64,000 nucleotides of DNA from the NCBI RefSeq assembly GCF_014203355.1, contig NZ_JACHIR010000001.1, positions 1 to 64,000 on the forward strand, given 5' to 3'. This document shows, one piece after another, positions 7,326-15,828 of this stretch. Position numbers and translations under genes: made by a program. How positions within the stretch are numbered: the stretch's first letter is position 1; each line of letters starts with the position of its first letter. Under the pieces are notes generated by a model, which saw only the letters and a program-made list of their open reading frames with translations, had not been told where the DNA came from and searched no databases. The DNA is from Kutzneria kofuensis (lineage in GTDB: Bacteria; Actinomycetota; Actinomycetes; Mycobacteriales; Pseudonocardiaceae).

Positions 7326-7979
7326 ATGAACACCGCACTCGCCACCGTCTCCACGATCGGCCCGCGCATCGATCAGGTCTTCCCGGTGCGCCTGGCCGTC
7401 GACGACGCGTTGACGAGGGACGCGGTGGCGCAGGCCATCACCGCCCACCCGCGGCTGCGCCTCACCGACTCGGCCGTGCCGGGCGAGGTGCTGCTGGCGA
7501 TCACCACCGAGGTCACCGACGAACTGCTGGCCGACATCACCGACGACACCGCTCCCCCGGTCCTGCTGGTCGCGGATCGCTTGGGCGGCCGGCAGTTGCT
7601 GCGCAGCCTGCACGCCGGCGTGGTGAGCTTCCTGCCCCGCCGCTCCACCGACCTGGGGACGATCACCAAGGCGCTGGTGACCACCGCGGAGGGCCGGTCG
7701 GTGCTGCCGCCGTCGGTGGCGCGCCTGCTGGTGGACCACCTGCGGCGCATCGACCACGTGCTGATCACCACGACCGGTTACGGCGTCGCGGGTCTGGACG
7801 CGCGCGAGGTGGAAGTGCTGCGGCTGGTGGCGCAGGGCGCCGAGAACGCGGACATCGCCCGTGAGCTCAGGTATTCCGAGCACACGATCAAGCGCATCCT
7901 GAAGGACCTGTTGAGCCGGCACAATCTGCAGAACCGCGCGCACGCGGTGGCGTACGCGCTGCGGATCGGCGCGATCTAG
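7326..7979 (+). CDS. LuxR-type regulator with degenerate receiver
   Basis: 217-residue transcription factor. Residues about 20-140 have the shape of a response-regulator receiver (VLLVADRLGGRQLLRSLHAG, then FLPRRSTDLGTITKALV), but the usual phospho-acceptor pattern is not evident, so it may act without a kinase. The C-terminal GerE HTH is clear: LDAREVEVLRLVAQG, NADIARELRYSEHTIKRILK and NRAHAVAYALR. It is paralogous to the LuxR gene at 12023. Its stop overlaps that of the convergent AfsR-like gene (shared CTAG, 7976-7979). Confidence 0.88.
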   Translation: MNTALATVSTIGPRIDQVFPVRLAVDDALTRDAVAQAITAHPRLRLTDSAVPGEVLLAITTEVTDELLADITDDTAPPVLLVADRLGGRQLLRSLHAGVVSFLPRRSTDLGTITKALVTTAEGRSVLPPSVARLLVDHLRRIDHVLITTTGYGVAGLDAREVEVLRLVAQGAENADIARELRYSEHTIKRILKDLLSRHNLQNRAHAVAYALRIGAI

Positions 7980-10306
7980 CCCAGGACGGCGGCCAGCCGG
8001 GCGCGAACCACCTCGGCCTCGAACAGGTCCAGTTCCGCGCCGGCGGTGAGCAGGTAGCGCAGCAGCGTGCGGGTGTCGTCCGAGATCGGGCCACCGCCGA
8101 CGCCGAGCCGCTTCTCCAGGACCTGCATGGCTTCCGCGATGACGATGCCGGCGGTCTTGCGGTCGCCGCGGGCCTCCTCCACGCCGGCGAGCCCGATCAG
8201 CGTGATCACGACCCGCCGCGGATCGTCCACGTCCTTGCCGACGATCAGCGATTCCCGGTACAGCGTCACGGCTTCGTCCAACCGGCCGGTGCACTGCGAC
8301 ACGCCGGCCAGCCCCATCAGCAGCCGCGCCCGCGGCCCCGGCTCGATGGCCTTGGCCAGGCTGTGCCGGACGCTGTCCTCCCAGTCCTGCAGCAATCCCC
8401 GGCGCAGGTAGAACCGCTGCATGGGGATGGTCAGCCGCCACGGCTCGTCGATCTGCCGGATGAGCGTCTCGACGACCTCGTACTCCCGCGTGTACCAGGC
8501 GACGGCCTCGCGCTCGTTCCGTTCCGCCGCAAGGCTGTCGTGCGCCCACTGCGCGCCTTGCACGTAGTGCTCGACCATCCGCGCCCACGCCCCGGCGCGG
8601 TTCTCGTCGGAATCGATCTCCTGGCTGAGGTCGTGCGCGTACGCCATCACGAGCTCGTGCGCCTGGTAGCGGCCGGGCCGTGGCTGGTCGACCAGCCACG
8701 AGTCGACGAGTTCGGCCAGCGCGGCCTCGGCGGTCGGCGGATCGACGTCGAGCAGCCGGGCCGTGACGGGCGCCGAGAAGCCGTCAACGGGATGCAGGCT
8801 CAGCAGCCGGAAAAGCCTGGCGGCAGTGGGGCCGAGCCGCTCGTACGACCACGAGAACACCGTGCGCAGGCCGCTTCCGGTGCCGCCGCCGAACACGGTC
8901 GTCAGGTCGTCGACCACCGCGGCCAGGGTGAAGCCGGGGTTCATCAGCAGCCGCGCGGCCACCAGCGACAGGGCCAGCGGCAGCCCACCGCAGGCCTGCA
9001 CGATCTGGTCGGCGGCGGCCGGTTCCGCATCGACCCGGGCCGCGCCGAGGCGACGGACGAGCAGTTCCCGGGATTGGTCGGGGTCCAGCATTCCGACGGA
9101 TACCACCCCCACCTTGCCGGCGTCGGACAGCCCGGGCAGCCGACGCTTGCTCGTCACCAACACCAGCGAACCGGCCGACGAGGGCACGAGTCCGCGGACC
9201 TGTTCGACGGTGCACACCCCGTCGACGACCACCAGCAACTGCTTGCCGGCGGTCATCCGCCGGTACTCCGCGACGAGTTCGTCGTAGGTCTCCGGCACTT
9301 CCTCGCCGGGCAGGCCGAGGGCACGCAGGAACGACCGCAGCATCGGCCCGCCGGTGTCGGGGCCGGCGTGGTGCAGGTTCATGTACAGCTGCCCGTCGCG
9401 GAAGCGGAGCTTCTGCCGGTGCGCCCAGTGAACGGCCAAAGTGGACTTCCCGGCGCCGGGCATTCCGTCCAGGCACAGGATTTCCACCGGCTCGTCGAGC
9501 CGGCGGTCGAGCTCGGCCAGTTCGCGGTCACGGCCGGCGAAGGACCGCACGTCCGCCGGCAGCTGCGCGGGCCGCAGCACCGCGGCCCGCACGTCGGCCA
9601 GCCGCAGGGCCGCCCGCAACTCCTTGCCGGGATCGATGCCGAGCTGGTCCACCAACCGCTGCGCGATGTCCCGGTAGGCGTCCTCGGCCGCGCCCGGTCG
9701 TCCCATCGCCACCAGCACCTTCATCAGCCGCACGTGCAGCGCCTCGTCCAGCGGCATCCAGCGCGCCACGCGCCGCACGACATCGTGCACGATATCGGGT
9801 GTGCCAAGGGAGAGCGCCCGGTCGGCCGCGGCCCGCACGGCGTCGGCGATCTCGTGGTCGACCTCCGCGAACACGGGATGGGACCGGCCGACCTCGGCGG
9901 CGCAGCGGCCCTGGACCAACTCCAGCGCGGCCACGTACTCGTCGAGGCCGCGGGACATGTTCGCTTGCGCGACAAGGGCACGGAACCGGCCCAGGTCGGA
10001 TGCTTCCGGCTCTATCCGCAGCTCGTAGCCGCCGGCCTGCCGGGTCAGCAGCTCGCCCTGGCTGCGGGCGGTCAGCCCCGGCTCGAGCGCCCGCCGCAGC
10101 GCGCCGACGTAGCGGTGCACCAGGTTGGCCGCGCTGGACGGGGCGCGCTCGCCCCACACCAGGTCGATCAGCTCGGACTGGCCGGCCGGCTTGCCCGCCT
10201 TGGCCAGCAGCAGGGCGAGCACCGCGCGCTGCTGCGGCGGACCCAGCTCAACGGGGTGGCCGTCCCGGGCGGCCGCCACCGGGCCGAGCACCGTGAACGT
10301 CAACAC
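7976..10306 (-). CDS. AfsR/SARP-family regulator (BTAD, NB-ARC, TPR)
   Basis: Large 776-residue activator of the kind that controls secondary metabolism. Residues 1-95 are an OmpR-like winged helix (FTVLGPVAAARDG ... LIDLVWGERAP), 100-240 the BTAD helices, and 255-500 an NB-ARC ATPase with Walker A GMPGAGKST (281-289) and Walker B LLVVVDGV. The C-terminal part is TPR-like (EPGPRARLLMGLAGVSQCTG). Known relatives bind promoter repeats when ATP-bound. It lies downstream of the P450 gene on the same strand with a 54-bp gap, and converges with the first LuxR gene. Confidence 0.9.
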   Translation of the reverse strand: MLTFTVLGPVAAARDGHPVELGPPQQRAVLALLLAKAGKPAGQSELIDLVWGERAPSSAANLVHRYVGALRRALEPGLTARSQGELLTRQAGGYELRIEPEASDLGRFRALVAQANMSRGLDEYVAALELVQGRCAAEVGRSHPVFAEVDHEIADAVRAAADRALSLGTPDIVHDVVRRVARWMPLDEALHVRLMKVLVAMGRPGAAEDAYRDIAQRLVDQLGIDPGKELRAALRLADVRAAVLRPAQLPADVRSFAGRDRELAELDRRLDEPVEILCLDGMPGAGKSTLAVHWAHRQKLRFRDGQLYMNLHHAGPDTGGPMLRSFLRALGLPGEEVPETYDELVAEYRRMTAGKQLLVVVDGVCTVEQVRGLVPSSAGSLVLVTSKRRLPGLSDAGKVGVVSVGMLDPDQSRELLVRRLGAARVDAEPAAADQIVQACGGLPLALSLVAARLLMNPGFTLAAVVDDLTTVFGGGTGSGLRTVFSWSYERLGPTAARLFRLLSLHPVDGFSAPVTARLLDVDPPTAEAALAELVDSWLVDQPRPGRYQAHELVMAYAHDLSQEIDSDENRAGAWARMVEHYVQGAQWAHDSLAAERNEREAVAWYTREYEVVETLIRQIDEPWRLTIPMQRFYLRRGLLQDWEDSVRHSLAKAIEPGPRARLLMGLAGVSQCTGRLDEAVTLYRESLIVGKDVDDPRRVVITLIGLAGVEEARGDRKTAGIVIAEAMQVLEKRLGVGGGPISDDTRTLLRYLLTAGAELDLFEAEVVRARLAAVLG

Positions 10307-10360
10307 CTGCCGAATTCTACGACAGTCACCCGTCGGGACAGTCAGCAGCGCTGACGATCC

Positions 10361-11446
10361 TCACCACAGCACCGGCAGCGACCGCAGACCGTGCACCGGC
10401 GACCGGTCCGTGAACACCAACTCGGTGCGCGGCTTCGCCAGCCGCACGCGCGGACGCAATCCGAACAGCGCCGTCAGCCCCTCCTGCACGAGCACGCGGG
10501 CCAACTGGCTGCCGACGCACTGGTGCGGGCCGTAGCCGAAGGCGAGGTGTGCTCGTGATGTCGGCCGGACCAGGCGCAGCTCGTCCGGATGATGGAAGAC
10601 CGACGGGTCGCGGTTGGCGGAGCTGATCGACACCAGCACGCACTCCCCCTTGCGCACCACCTGATCGCCGATCCGCACATCCTCGGTGGCGTACCGCGGC
10701 AGCCCCGGCTGGACCACCGTCAGGTAGCGCAGCAGCTCCTCGACGGCGACCGACACGGCGACCTCGCCCTCGGTCAGCGACTCCACCCGGCGCGGATCGT
10801 CCATCAGCACCAGCGCGCTCAGCGTGAGCATGCCTACCGACGTCTCGTAGCCGCCGAACAGCACCGTCATCGCCAGGCCCACCATCTCCGCGGTGGACGG
10901 CGGCTCCCGCAGCACGGACGCCTGCCTCAGCAGGCCCGAGATCAGGTCGGTGGTCGGCTCGCGGCGGCGCTGGTCGACGACGTCGGTCAGCATCGGCCGC
11001 AGCAGCGCCGCCTCCAGCCCCATCGGGAAGCCCTCGGGCAGGCCGACGAGTTCGCCGAGCACCCGGCCGGCCAGCGGCCGGGCGTAGTCGGCGACGAGAT
11101 CGGCCGGTGACTCCAGGACCGCGGCACGCTCCTCGGCGGCCTTGCGGACGCGCAGCCGCCAGCCCTCGGCCCGCCGGATCGTCAGCTCCGGCACCAGCAG
11201 CCGGCGCAACCGGGTGTGCTCCGGGCCGTCGACATCGATCACGCCACGGGACTCGACCGGGCCGTGGGCGGTGAACCGCGGGTCGGCGAGCACCAGGCGC
11301 GCGTCCTCGTGCCGGGTGACCAGCCAGGCCGGCGTGCCGGCCGGCGTCACCACCAGCGAGATCGGCTCGTCGCGGCGCAGCCGGGCGAGCTCGGACGGCG
11401 GGTCGAACGGGCAGTGCGCGGGCCGGCGCAACGGCATCGTGTTCAT
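10361..11446 (-). CDS. Cytochrome P450
   Basis: Heme-thiolate monooxygenase, 361 residues, about 40 shorter at the N-terminus than typical actinomycete P450s of about 400. The heme-Cys loop is FGYGPHQCVGSQLAR, the K-helix ExxR is EELLRYLT, and the I-helix reads TVLFGGYETSV, where a Tyr replaces the usual His/Asp of the (A/G)GxxT oxygen groove. It needs ferredoxin partners not encoded nearby. Its ATG overlaps the TGA of the thioesterase gene by 4 bp, so the two are translated together. A biosynthetic hydroxylase is likely; substrate unknown. Confidence 0.92.
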   Translation of the reverse strand: MNTMPLRRPAHCPFDPPSELARLRRDEPISLVVTPAGTPAWLVTRHEDARLVLADPRFTAHGPVESRGVIDVDGPEHTRLRRLLVPELTIRRAEGWRLRVRKAAEERAAVLESPADLVADYARPLAGRVLGELVGLPEGFPMGLEAALLRPMLTDVVDQRRREPTTDLISGLLRQASVLREPPSTAEMVGLAMTVLFGGYETSVGMLTLSALVLMDDPRRVESLTEGEVAVSVAVEELLRYLTVVQPGLPRYATEDVRIGDQVVRKGECVLVSISSANRDPSVFHHPDELRLVRPTSRAHLAFGYGPHQCVGSQLARVLVQEGLTALFGLRPRVRLAKPRTELVFTDRSPVHGLRSLPVLW

Positions 11447-11853
11447 CGGGTCCTCTCCTCAGGAGACACCACGAGGCAGGTGGTCGAGGCGGTCGCCAGC
11501 ACGCCGCCGGCCGCGTCGCAGACGTCGGCCTCGGCGAACTGGACCTGCTGGCAGGACTCCCGGATCCAGCCGCGGGCGTACACCTCGCCGGTGGCCGGTG
11601 ACGCCGGGCGCACGTAGCTGACCCGCAGGTCGAGCATCACGTAGTCGCTGCCGGGCCGGAGCGCGCTGCGGACCGCGAAGCCCAGCACCGCCTCCAGCAG
11701 CCCGGCCATCGCCCGGGTGTGGCGCAACTCGGTCGCGATGACCACGTCACCCTCCTCCACACACACCCAGCGCGGCTCGCCGTCCACCGGCAGCGGCGGG
11801 CGCGTCGTCGTGCGCAGCACGTCCAAACCGGACGGCTGTTCCACCGCCTCCAT
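11443..11853 (-). CDS. Hotdog-fold thioesterase, PaaI-like
   Basis: 136-residue protein with a 4HBT/PaaI-like pattern: VEEGDVVIATELRHTRAMAG, then LLEAVLGFAVRSALRPG, YVMLDLRVSYVRPASP and EVYARGWIRESCQQVQFAEAD. The usual HGG at the start of the long helix is replaced by HTRAMAG, so catalysis is uncertain. ATG 11853 has GGAGGAG just upstream. The first gene of a two-gene unit with the P450 (ATGA overlap, 11443-11446). It may release or edit a CoA- or ACP-bound acyl intermediate; no synthase gene is within the window. Confidence 0.75.
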   Translation of the reverse strand: MEAVEQPSGLDVLRTTTRPPLPVDGEPRWVCVEEGDVVIATELRHTRAMAGLLEAVLGFAVRSALRPGSDYVMLDLRVSYVRPASPATGEVYARGWIRESCQQVQFAEADVCDAAGGVLATASTTCLVVSPEERTR

Positions 11854-11954
11854 CGGCTCCTCCCGTGTCCTGACACCGATGAGGCCACAGCGGCGGCGGC
11901 GCCGGACAGCGCGCACCACCAACGGGTACGCGATCCGATCCGCCCGGCGCACGG

Positions 11955-11990
11955 CGGTCACTCGATCGTCAGTTCCGGTGGCTAGCGTCG
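11955..11990 (+). promoter_or_regulatory. Promoter element shared by the two LuxR genes, copy 2
   Basis: CGGTCACTCG, ATCGTCAGT, eight bases, CTAGCGTCG. It is aligned without gaps to 7284-7319 (25 of the 28 bases outside the eight-base spacer are identical). TAGCGT (11983-11988) is the -10. Here the message has a leader of roughly 27 nt with a GAGGACGCG region before ATG 12023, unlike the leaderless first copy. Confidence 0.6.
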
Positions 11991-12022
11991 GGTCGCAGGC
12001 AGGAAGGACTGGTGAGGACGCG

Positions 12023-12634
12023 ATGGACACCGTGCTGGGGAACGAACCGACGGTGTGTTTCTCCGTGTTCGGGGACGATGTTCTGGTCGCCGAGGGCATC
12101 GTCGCCGCCGGCGCGCGGCTGCGGTTCGCCGCGACCGCACCGGAGCAGGCCGACGCCCTGCTCGCCGTGACCATGGACCTGACCGACGAGATGGCGACGA
12201 ATCTCGCCTACGCCGCCGGTTCCCGGCGCCGGCCGGCGGTGCTGGTCGTCACCGAGACCGTGCTGGGCCAGCCGCTCGACGCGGAGCTGGCGTCCGGGCC
12301 GGTCCGGCTGGTCCCCCGCCGGAACGCGACAACCCGGGGCATCGCGGCTCTGCTGCACGCCGTCGCCGCCGATCGGGGCGAACCCGCCGCCGCGCACCTG
12401 GAGCGGCTGCTGTCCGACCTGCGCCGCCGGTGTGTCCGTCCGCGTGGCCTGGACGAGCGGGAGACGCGGCTGCTGAACCTGTTGGCGGACGGCGCCGACA
12501 CCACCGCCATCGCCCGGGACCTGCACTGCTCCAACTACACCGTGAAGCGCCTGGTGCGGGATCTGTTGCAGCGCTACCACGCCCGCAACCGCGCCCACAT
12601 CGTCGCCCACGCCCTGCAGGCCAACCTGATCTGA
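12023..12634 (+). CDS. LuxR-type regulator with degenerate receiver
   Basis: 203-residue paralogue of the regulator at 7326. The N-terminal half has a receiver-like layout (FSVFGDDVLVAEGIVAAG, then VLVVTETVLGQPLDAELASG), again without an obvious phospho-Asp arrangement. The C-terminal GerE HTH reads LDERETRLLNLLADGAD, AIARDLHCSNYTVKRLVRD and NRAHIVAHALQ. ATG 12023 is preferred; the longer open frame upstream is antisense to the thioesterase gene. Its TGA stop is the first base triplet of the inverted repeat at 12632-12733. Confidence 0.88.
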   Translation: MDTVLGNEPTVCFSVFGDDVLVAEGIVAAGARLRFAATAPEQADALLAVTMDLTDEMATNLAYAAGSRRRPAVLVVTETVLGQPLDAELASGPVRLVPRRNATTRGIAALLHAVAADRGEPAAAHLERLLSDLRRRCVRPRGLDERETRLLNLLADGADTTAIARDLHCSNYTVKRLVRDLLQRYHARNRAHIVAHALQANLI

Positions 12635-12733
12635 CCCCGGCGAGTCACGCTCTCAGACACACCGAATGTAGTTCTGGGGCAGATGCCCGAAACCTGCATT
12701 CGGTCTGCTCCAGAGCGTGACTCGCGGGGGTCA
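12632..12733. repeat. 102-bp inverted repeat between convergent genes
   Basis: Two 40-bp arms (12632-12671 and 12694-12733) match at 33 of 40 positions around a 22-bp loop that itself holds GGGCA-GA-TGCCC. The outermost 22 bp of each arm (TGACCCC, one mismatch, then GCGAGTCACGCTCT) are almost perfect, and a second conserved block is ACCGAATG(T/C)AG. The arm tips supply the TGA stops of both flanking genes (LuxR and MarR). It would fold into a very strong hairpin and could terminate both transcripts. The length and internal structure also suit a palindromic mobile repeat (MITE or REP type). No second copy is in this window. Confidence 0.8.
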
Positions 12734-13228
12734 GGGGAACTGGCGGCGGCGTTGGTGGTCGGTGACGTCGATGAAGGCGGCTTTGAACTGGGTGTAGGCC
12801 TCGCGGCCGAGGCGGCGGGCATGCCGCTCCTGGATGGAGTTCATGATCTTGTCGGCGGCCCGCATCTGGGCCAGGCCCCGGTCGGTGGGGCACACCAGCT
12901 TGGCCCGGCGGTCGCCCGGATCGGGCTTGCGCTGGACGTAGCCGAGCTCCTCCAGCTCGTCGATCATCGTGCCGATGACCTGCTTGTGCTGGCCGGACAG
13001 CCGGGACAGGTCGGTCGCCCGGACACCGTCGACGTCCAGGTAGGCCAGCACGGCGCCGTGCCGCGGCAGCAGGTCGGAGAAGCCCTGCGCGGCCAGGGTG
13101 GTGAACAGCTCCTGCTGGATGGCGAACAGCAGCCGGCCCGCGAGCACCCCCAGGTCGGGGTTCGTCCTGTTCCGCTCCGTCCGCGTGCCCACCCGCGCCT
13201 CCGTCCCGCCGCCGTCTGGAGTGATCAT
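12731..13228 (-). CDS. MarR family regulator
   Basis: 165-residue winged-helix regulator. The wing region is diagnostic: TDLSRLSGQHKQVIGTMIDE as HTH, then LEELGYVQRKPDPGDRRAKL with the DxRAK wing. The N-terminus is a flexible charged tail of about 25 residues (other starts possible). It lies 24 bp downstream of the AfsR-like gene on the same strand and is probably co-transcribed with it. MarR proteins usually sense phenolic or drug-like ligands. Confidence 0.87.
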   Translation of the reverse strand: MITPDGGGTEARVGTRTERNRTNPDLGVLAGRLLFAIQQELFTTLAAQGFSDLLPRHGAVLAYLDVDGVRATDLSRLSGQHKQVIGTMIDELEELGYVQRKPDPGDRRAKLVCPTDRGLAQMRAADKIMNSIQERHARRLGREAYTQFKAAFIDVTDHQRRRQFP

Positions 13229-13252
13229 CCCACACGGTAGGACGGGTGACCG

Positions 13253-15700
13253 TCAACTTTGGTGACTGTCAGCGGCGGACACCATCCGGTCCGCGGCCGG
13301 GTCGCCCAGCTCGCGGAGGATCTCCACGGCCTCGTCCAGGGCCTTCCGCGAGGCGGGCGGGTCGTGCGGGCGGGTGACGGTGGCGATGCACCGGAGTGTC
13401 GCCGCCTCGGCGGCGCGGGCCCCGAACTCCCGGTGCAGCGCCAGGGCGCGCCGGTAGCTGGCCAGGGCCTCCCGGTAGCGGCCGAGCCGCCGGTTGACAA
13501 AACCGAGGGTGTCCCACGTATCGGCCTGCGCCCGCCGCATACCGAGCGCCGAGAGAATCCCCAGGGCCTCGCGGCTGTGCCCGATCGCCGCCTCGTACCG
13601 TGCCTGCCGTGCCTCGAACCAGCCGACGGCGCTCAGCATGGACGCCACACCGACCGGCTCCGCGTCCCGGCGGGTGATCGTCAGCGTCCGGTCGGCGTGC
13701 AGCGCGCCGGCGGCGGGCCGCCCCGCCTTCGCCCGCAGCCAGGCGGATCCCAGGTGCAGGCCGGCCAACGCCTTGCGGTCGTCCACCGCCACGAACAACG
13801 GCATCGCGGCGGACAGGAGCTCGATCGCCCGGGGATAGTCGCGCAGCCCGGCGTGCACGCGGGCGAGGCCGCGCAGCGCCTGCGCCGTCCGCGCCGGATC
13901 CCCCGACCGCTCGGCGGCCACCAACGCCGCCGTGCCCGCGGCCAGCAGCTCCGACCAGCCCCCGGCGCGTTCCAGGTGGTCGCCGATCACGCCGGCGAAC
14001 CGCCACACGTACTCGCCGTACCCCTCGGCCAGCGCCTGCGTCATCAGCGAGCGCAGCATCAGGCGCTCGGCCTCGTAGCCGGCGCAGGCCGGCGTCACCC
14101 GCGCCTCCGGCGGCACCGCCGCCAGCTTCATCCGGGCGATCGCGCCGACCTGCCGATTGTTGAACAGGTAGTGGTCGAACAGCCGGCGTCGCAACTGGTC
14201 CCGCTCCGCGTCGGGCAGCCGCGAAGTGGCCATCTCGACGCCGTAGTCGTGCACGAGGCCGTGCCAGCTGTAGCGGCCCGGCCGGTACTCGTCGATCAGG
14301 TGCGCGGAGGCCAGCTCGGCCAGCAGCACCCGGGCCCGCTGCGGCTCGTCGCCGATCATGCTGGCGGCCACCACCGGCTCGACGTCCCGGGTCGGGTGCA
14401 GGGCGAGCGCGTGGAACAGGGTCGCGGCCGCCGGCGACAACGCCTCGTACGAACGGGTGAACGACGTCCGCACGTCCTCGGTCAGCGGCGCGCCGGTGGT
14501 CGTCAGCCCGAGCCGGATCGGGTAGGCGTCGTTGAACGCCACCAGGCCGGACAGGTCGTCCCGGCTGGTGACGATCGCGGCGCAGCCGTCCGAGCCGGGC
14601 AGCAGCTCCCGCGCCTGCTCGGCGTCGCGGGCGTTGTCCAGCACGACGAGCATTCGCCGCCCGGCCAGCGAACTGCGGTACAGCGCCGCCGGGTCGCACA
14701 TGTCCGGCACGTCGAGCAGCGCCCGCACCGCCTCGGTGGTGGTCAGCGCCGGCCGCCCAGGGGTGAAGCCGTGCAGGTCGACGTGCAGGACGCCGTCCGG
14801 GAACCGGTCGGCGGCCAGTTGCGCGGCGCGCATCGCCAGGCTGGTCTTGCCGACACCGGCCATGCCGGTCACCGCGATCACCGCCGCCGGTTCGGCGGGC
14901 TGCGGCAGCCGCGCGAGCAGCGCCGACAGCTCCTTCTCGCGTCCGATAAACGGCACGGACTCGGCCGGCTGGTCGGCCAGCACTCGCCGGTACGCCTCGT
15001 GCAGCCCCCGGCCCGGGTGCACGCCGAGTTCCTGCCGCAGCCGGTCCCGCACCTCGCCGAACAGCTCCAGCGCGGCGGCGTGCTGCCCGTCCGCGTGCAG
15101 CAGCAACATCAGGCTTGCCTGCAGCTCCTCGTCGAGCGGCCGGCGGCCGACGGCGGCGCGGACCATCGGCAACACTGCGGCGGCCATGCCGTCCTTCAGC
15201 GCACGGTCGGCGGCCGCCCGCAGCACGGCGTCGTACTCTTCGGCCACGGCGGTGAAGACGGGATGTGAGCGAACCTCAGCCGGCACGTCCTCGGCGACGT
15301 CGCCGGTGGCAAGCGAGAGAGCCTCGACGAGGTCGCCCAGCGATGGTTGACCGGCCGTCAACTCGCGGAACCGCAACAGGTCCAGCGTCTCGGCGGTCAT
15401 CGCGAGCCGGTAGCCGCCCGGCACGGGCAGCAACCAGCGGCCGGTGGCCCGGCGCGGCAGTTCCGGCTCCAGCATGCGCCGGATCGCGCCGACGTGTCCC
15501 TGCACCACGTTCGCGGCCAGCTCGGGCGGGTCGCCGTGCCACAGCGCGCGGGTGATCTCGGCCATCGCCAGCGGTTGACCGGCCCGCGCCAGCAACAGCG
15601 CCATCAGGACCCGCCGCTGCGGCGAACCCAGCCGCGCCTCGCGGCCCGCCCGCCGGCCGCGCACCGGCCCCAGCACAGTCCACCAGAACGACGACTCCAC
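13253..15700 (-). CDS. AfsR/SARP-family regulator (BTAD, NB-ARC, TPR)
   Basis: 815-residue activator, second AfsR-like protein of this block. The winged helix is at the N-terminus (WTVLGPVRGRRAG, then RALWHGDPPELAANVVQGHV), then BTAD. NB-ARC follows with Walker A TGMAGVGKTSLA and Walker B MLVVLDNARDAEQ, then STAND winged helix, and C-terminal TPRs (YREALASYRRALALHREFG). The start is put at GTG 15700, with GGAGCAGGGCC in front, because the next 52 codons upstream do not resemble the family. It is divergent from the GNAT gene and followed 24 bp downstream by the MarR gene. Confidence 0.88.
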   Translation of the reverse strand: MESSFWWTVLGPVRGRRAGREARLGSPQRRVLMALLLARAGQPLAMAEITRALWHGDPPELAANVVQGHVGAIRRMLEPELPRRATGRWLLPVPGGYRLAMTAETLDLLRFRELTAGQPSLGDLVEALSLATGDVAEDVPAEVRSHPVFTAVAEEYDAVLRAAADRALKDGMAAAVLPMVRAAVGRRPLDEELQASLMLLLHADGQHAAALELFGEVRDRLRQELGVHPGRGLHEAYRRVLADQPAESVPFIGREKELSALLARLPQPAEPAAVIAVTGMAGVGKTSLAMRAAQLAADRFPDGVLHVDLHGFTPGRPALTTTEAVRALLDVPDMCDPAALYRSSLAGRRMLVVLDNARDAEQARELLPGSDGCAAIVTSRDDLSGLVAFNDAYPIRLGLTTTGAPLTEDVRTSFTRSYEALSPAAATLFHALALHPTRDVEPVVAASMIGDEPQRARVLLAELASAHLIDEYRPGRYSWHGLVHDYGVEMATSRLPDAERDQLRRRLFDHYLFNNRQVGAIARMKLAAVPPEARVTPACAGYEAERLMLRSLMTQALAEGYGEYVWRFAGVIGDHLERAGGWSELLAAGTAALVAAERSGDPARTAQALRGLARVHAGLRDYPRAIELLSAAMPLFVAVDDRKALAGLHLGSAWLRAKAGRPAAGALHADRTLTITRRDAEPVGVASMLSAVGWFEARQARYEAAIGHSREALGILSALGMRRAQADTWDTLGFVNRRLGRYREALASYRRALALHREFGARAAEAATLRCIATVTRPHDPPASRKALDEAVEILRELGDPAADRMVSAADSHQS

Positions 15701-15828
15701 GGCCCTGCTCCATCGACCCGCGACACGACTCTCCGGTAAGCAAACTATACGATTGAGTTCACAATTCGTTCCGGCCCGTCCGATTGTCGAGGAACGGTGA
15801 CACGGAAGACCCTGGAAGGGATGTGTCG

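Noticed and set aside
8363-10354. 663-codon plus-strand frame
   Set aside because: Antisense of the AfsR-like gene; the composition is dominated by Arg, Gln, His and Pro and no domain is recognisable.
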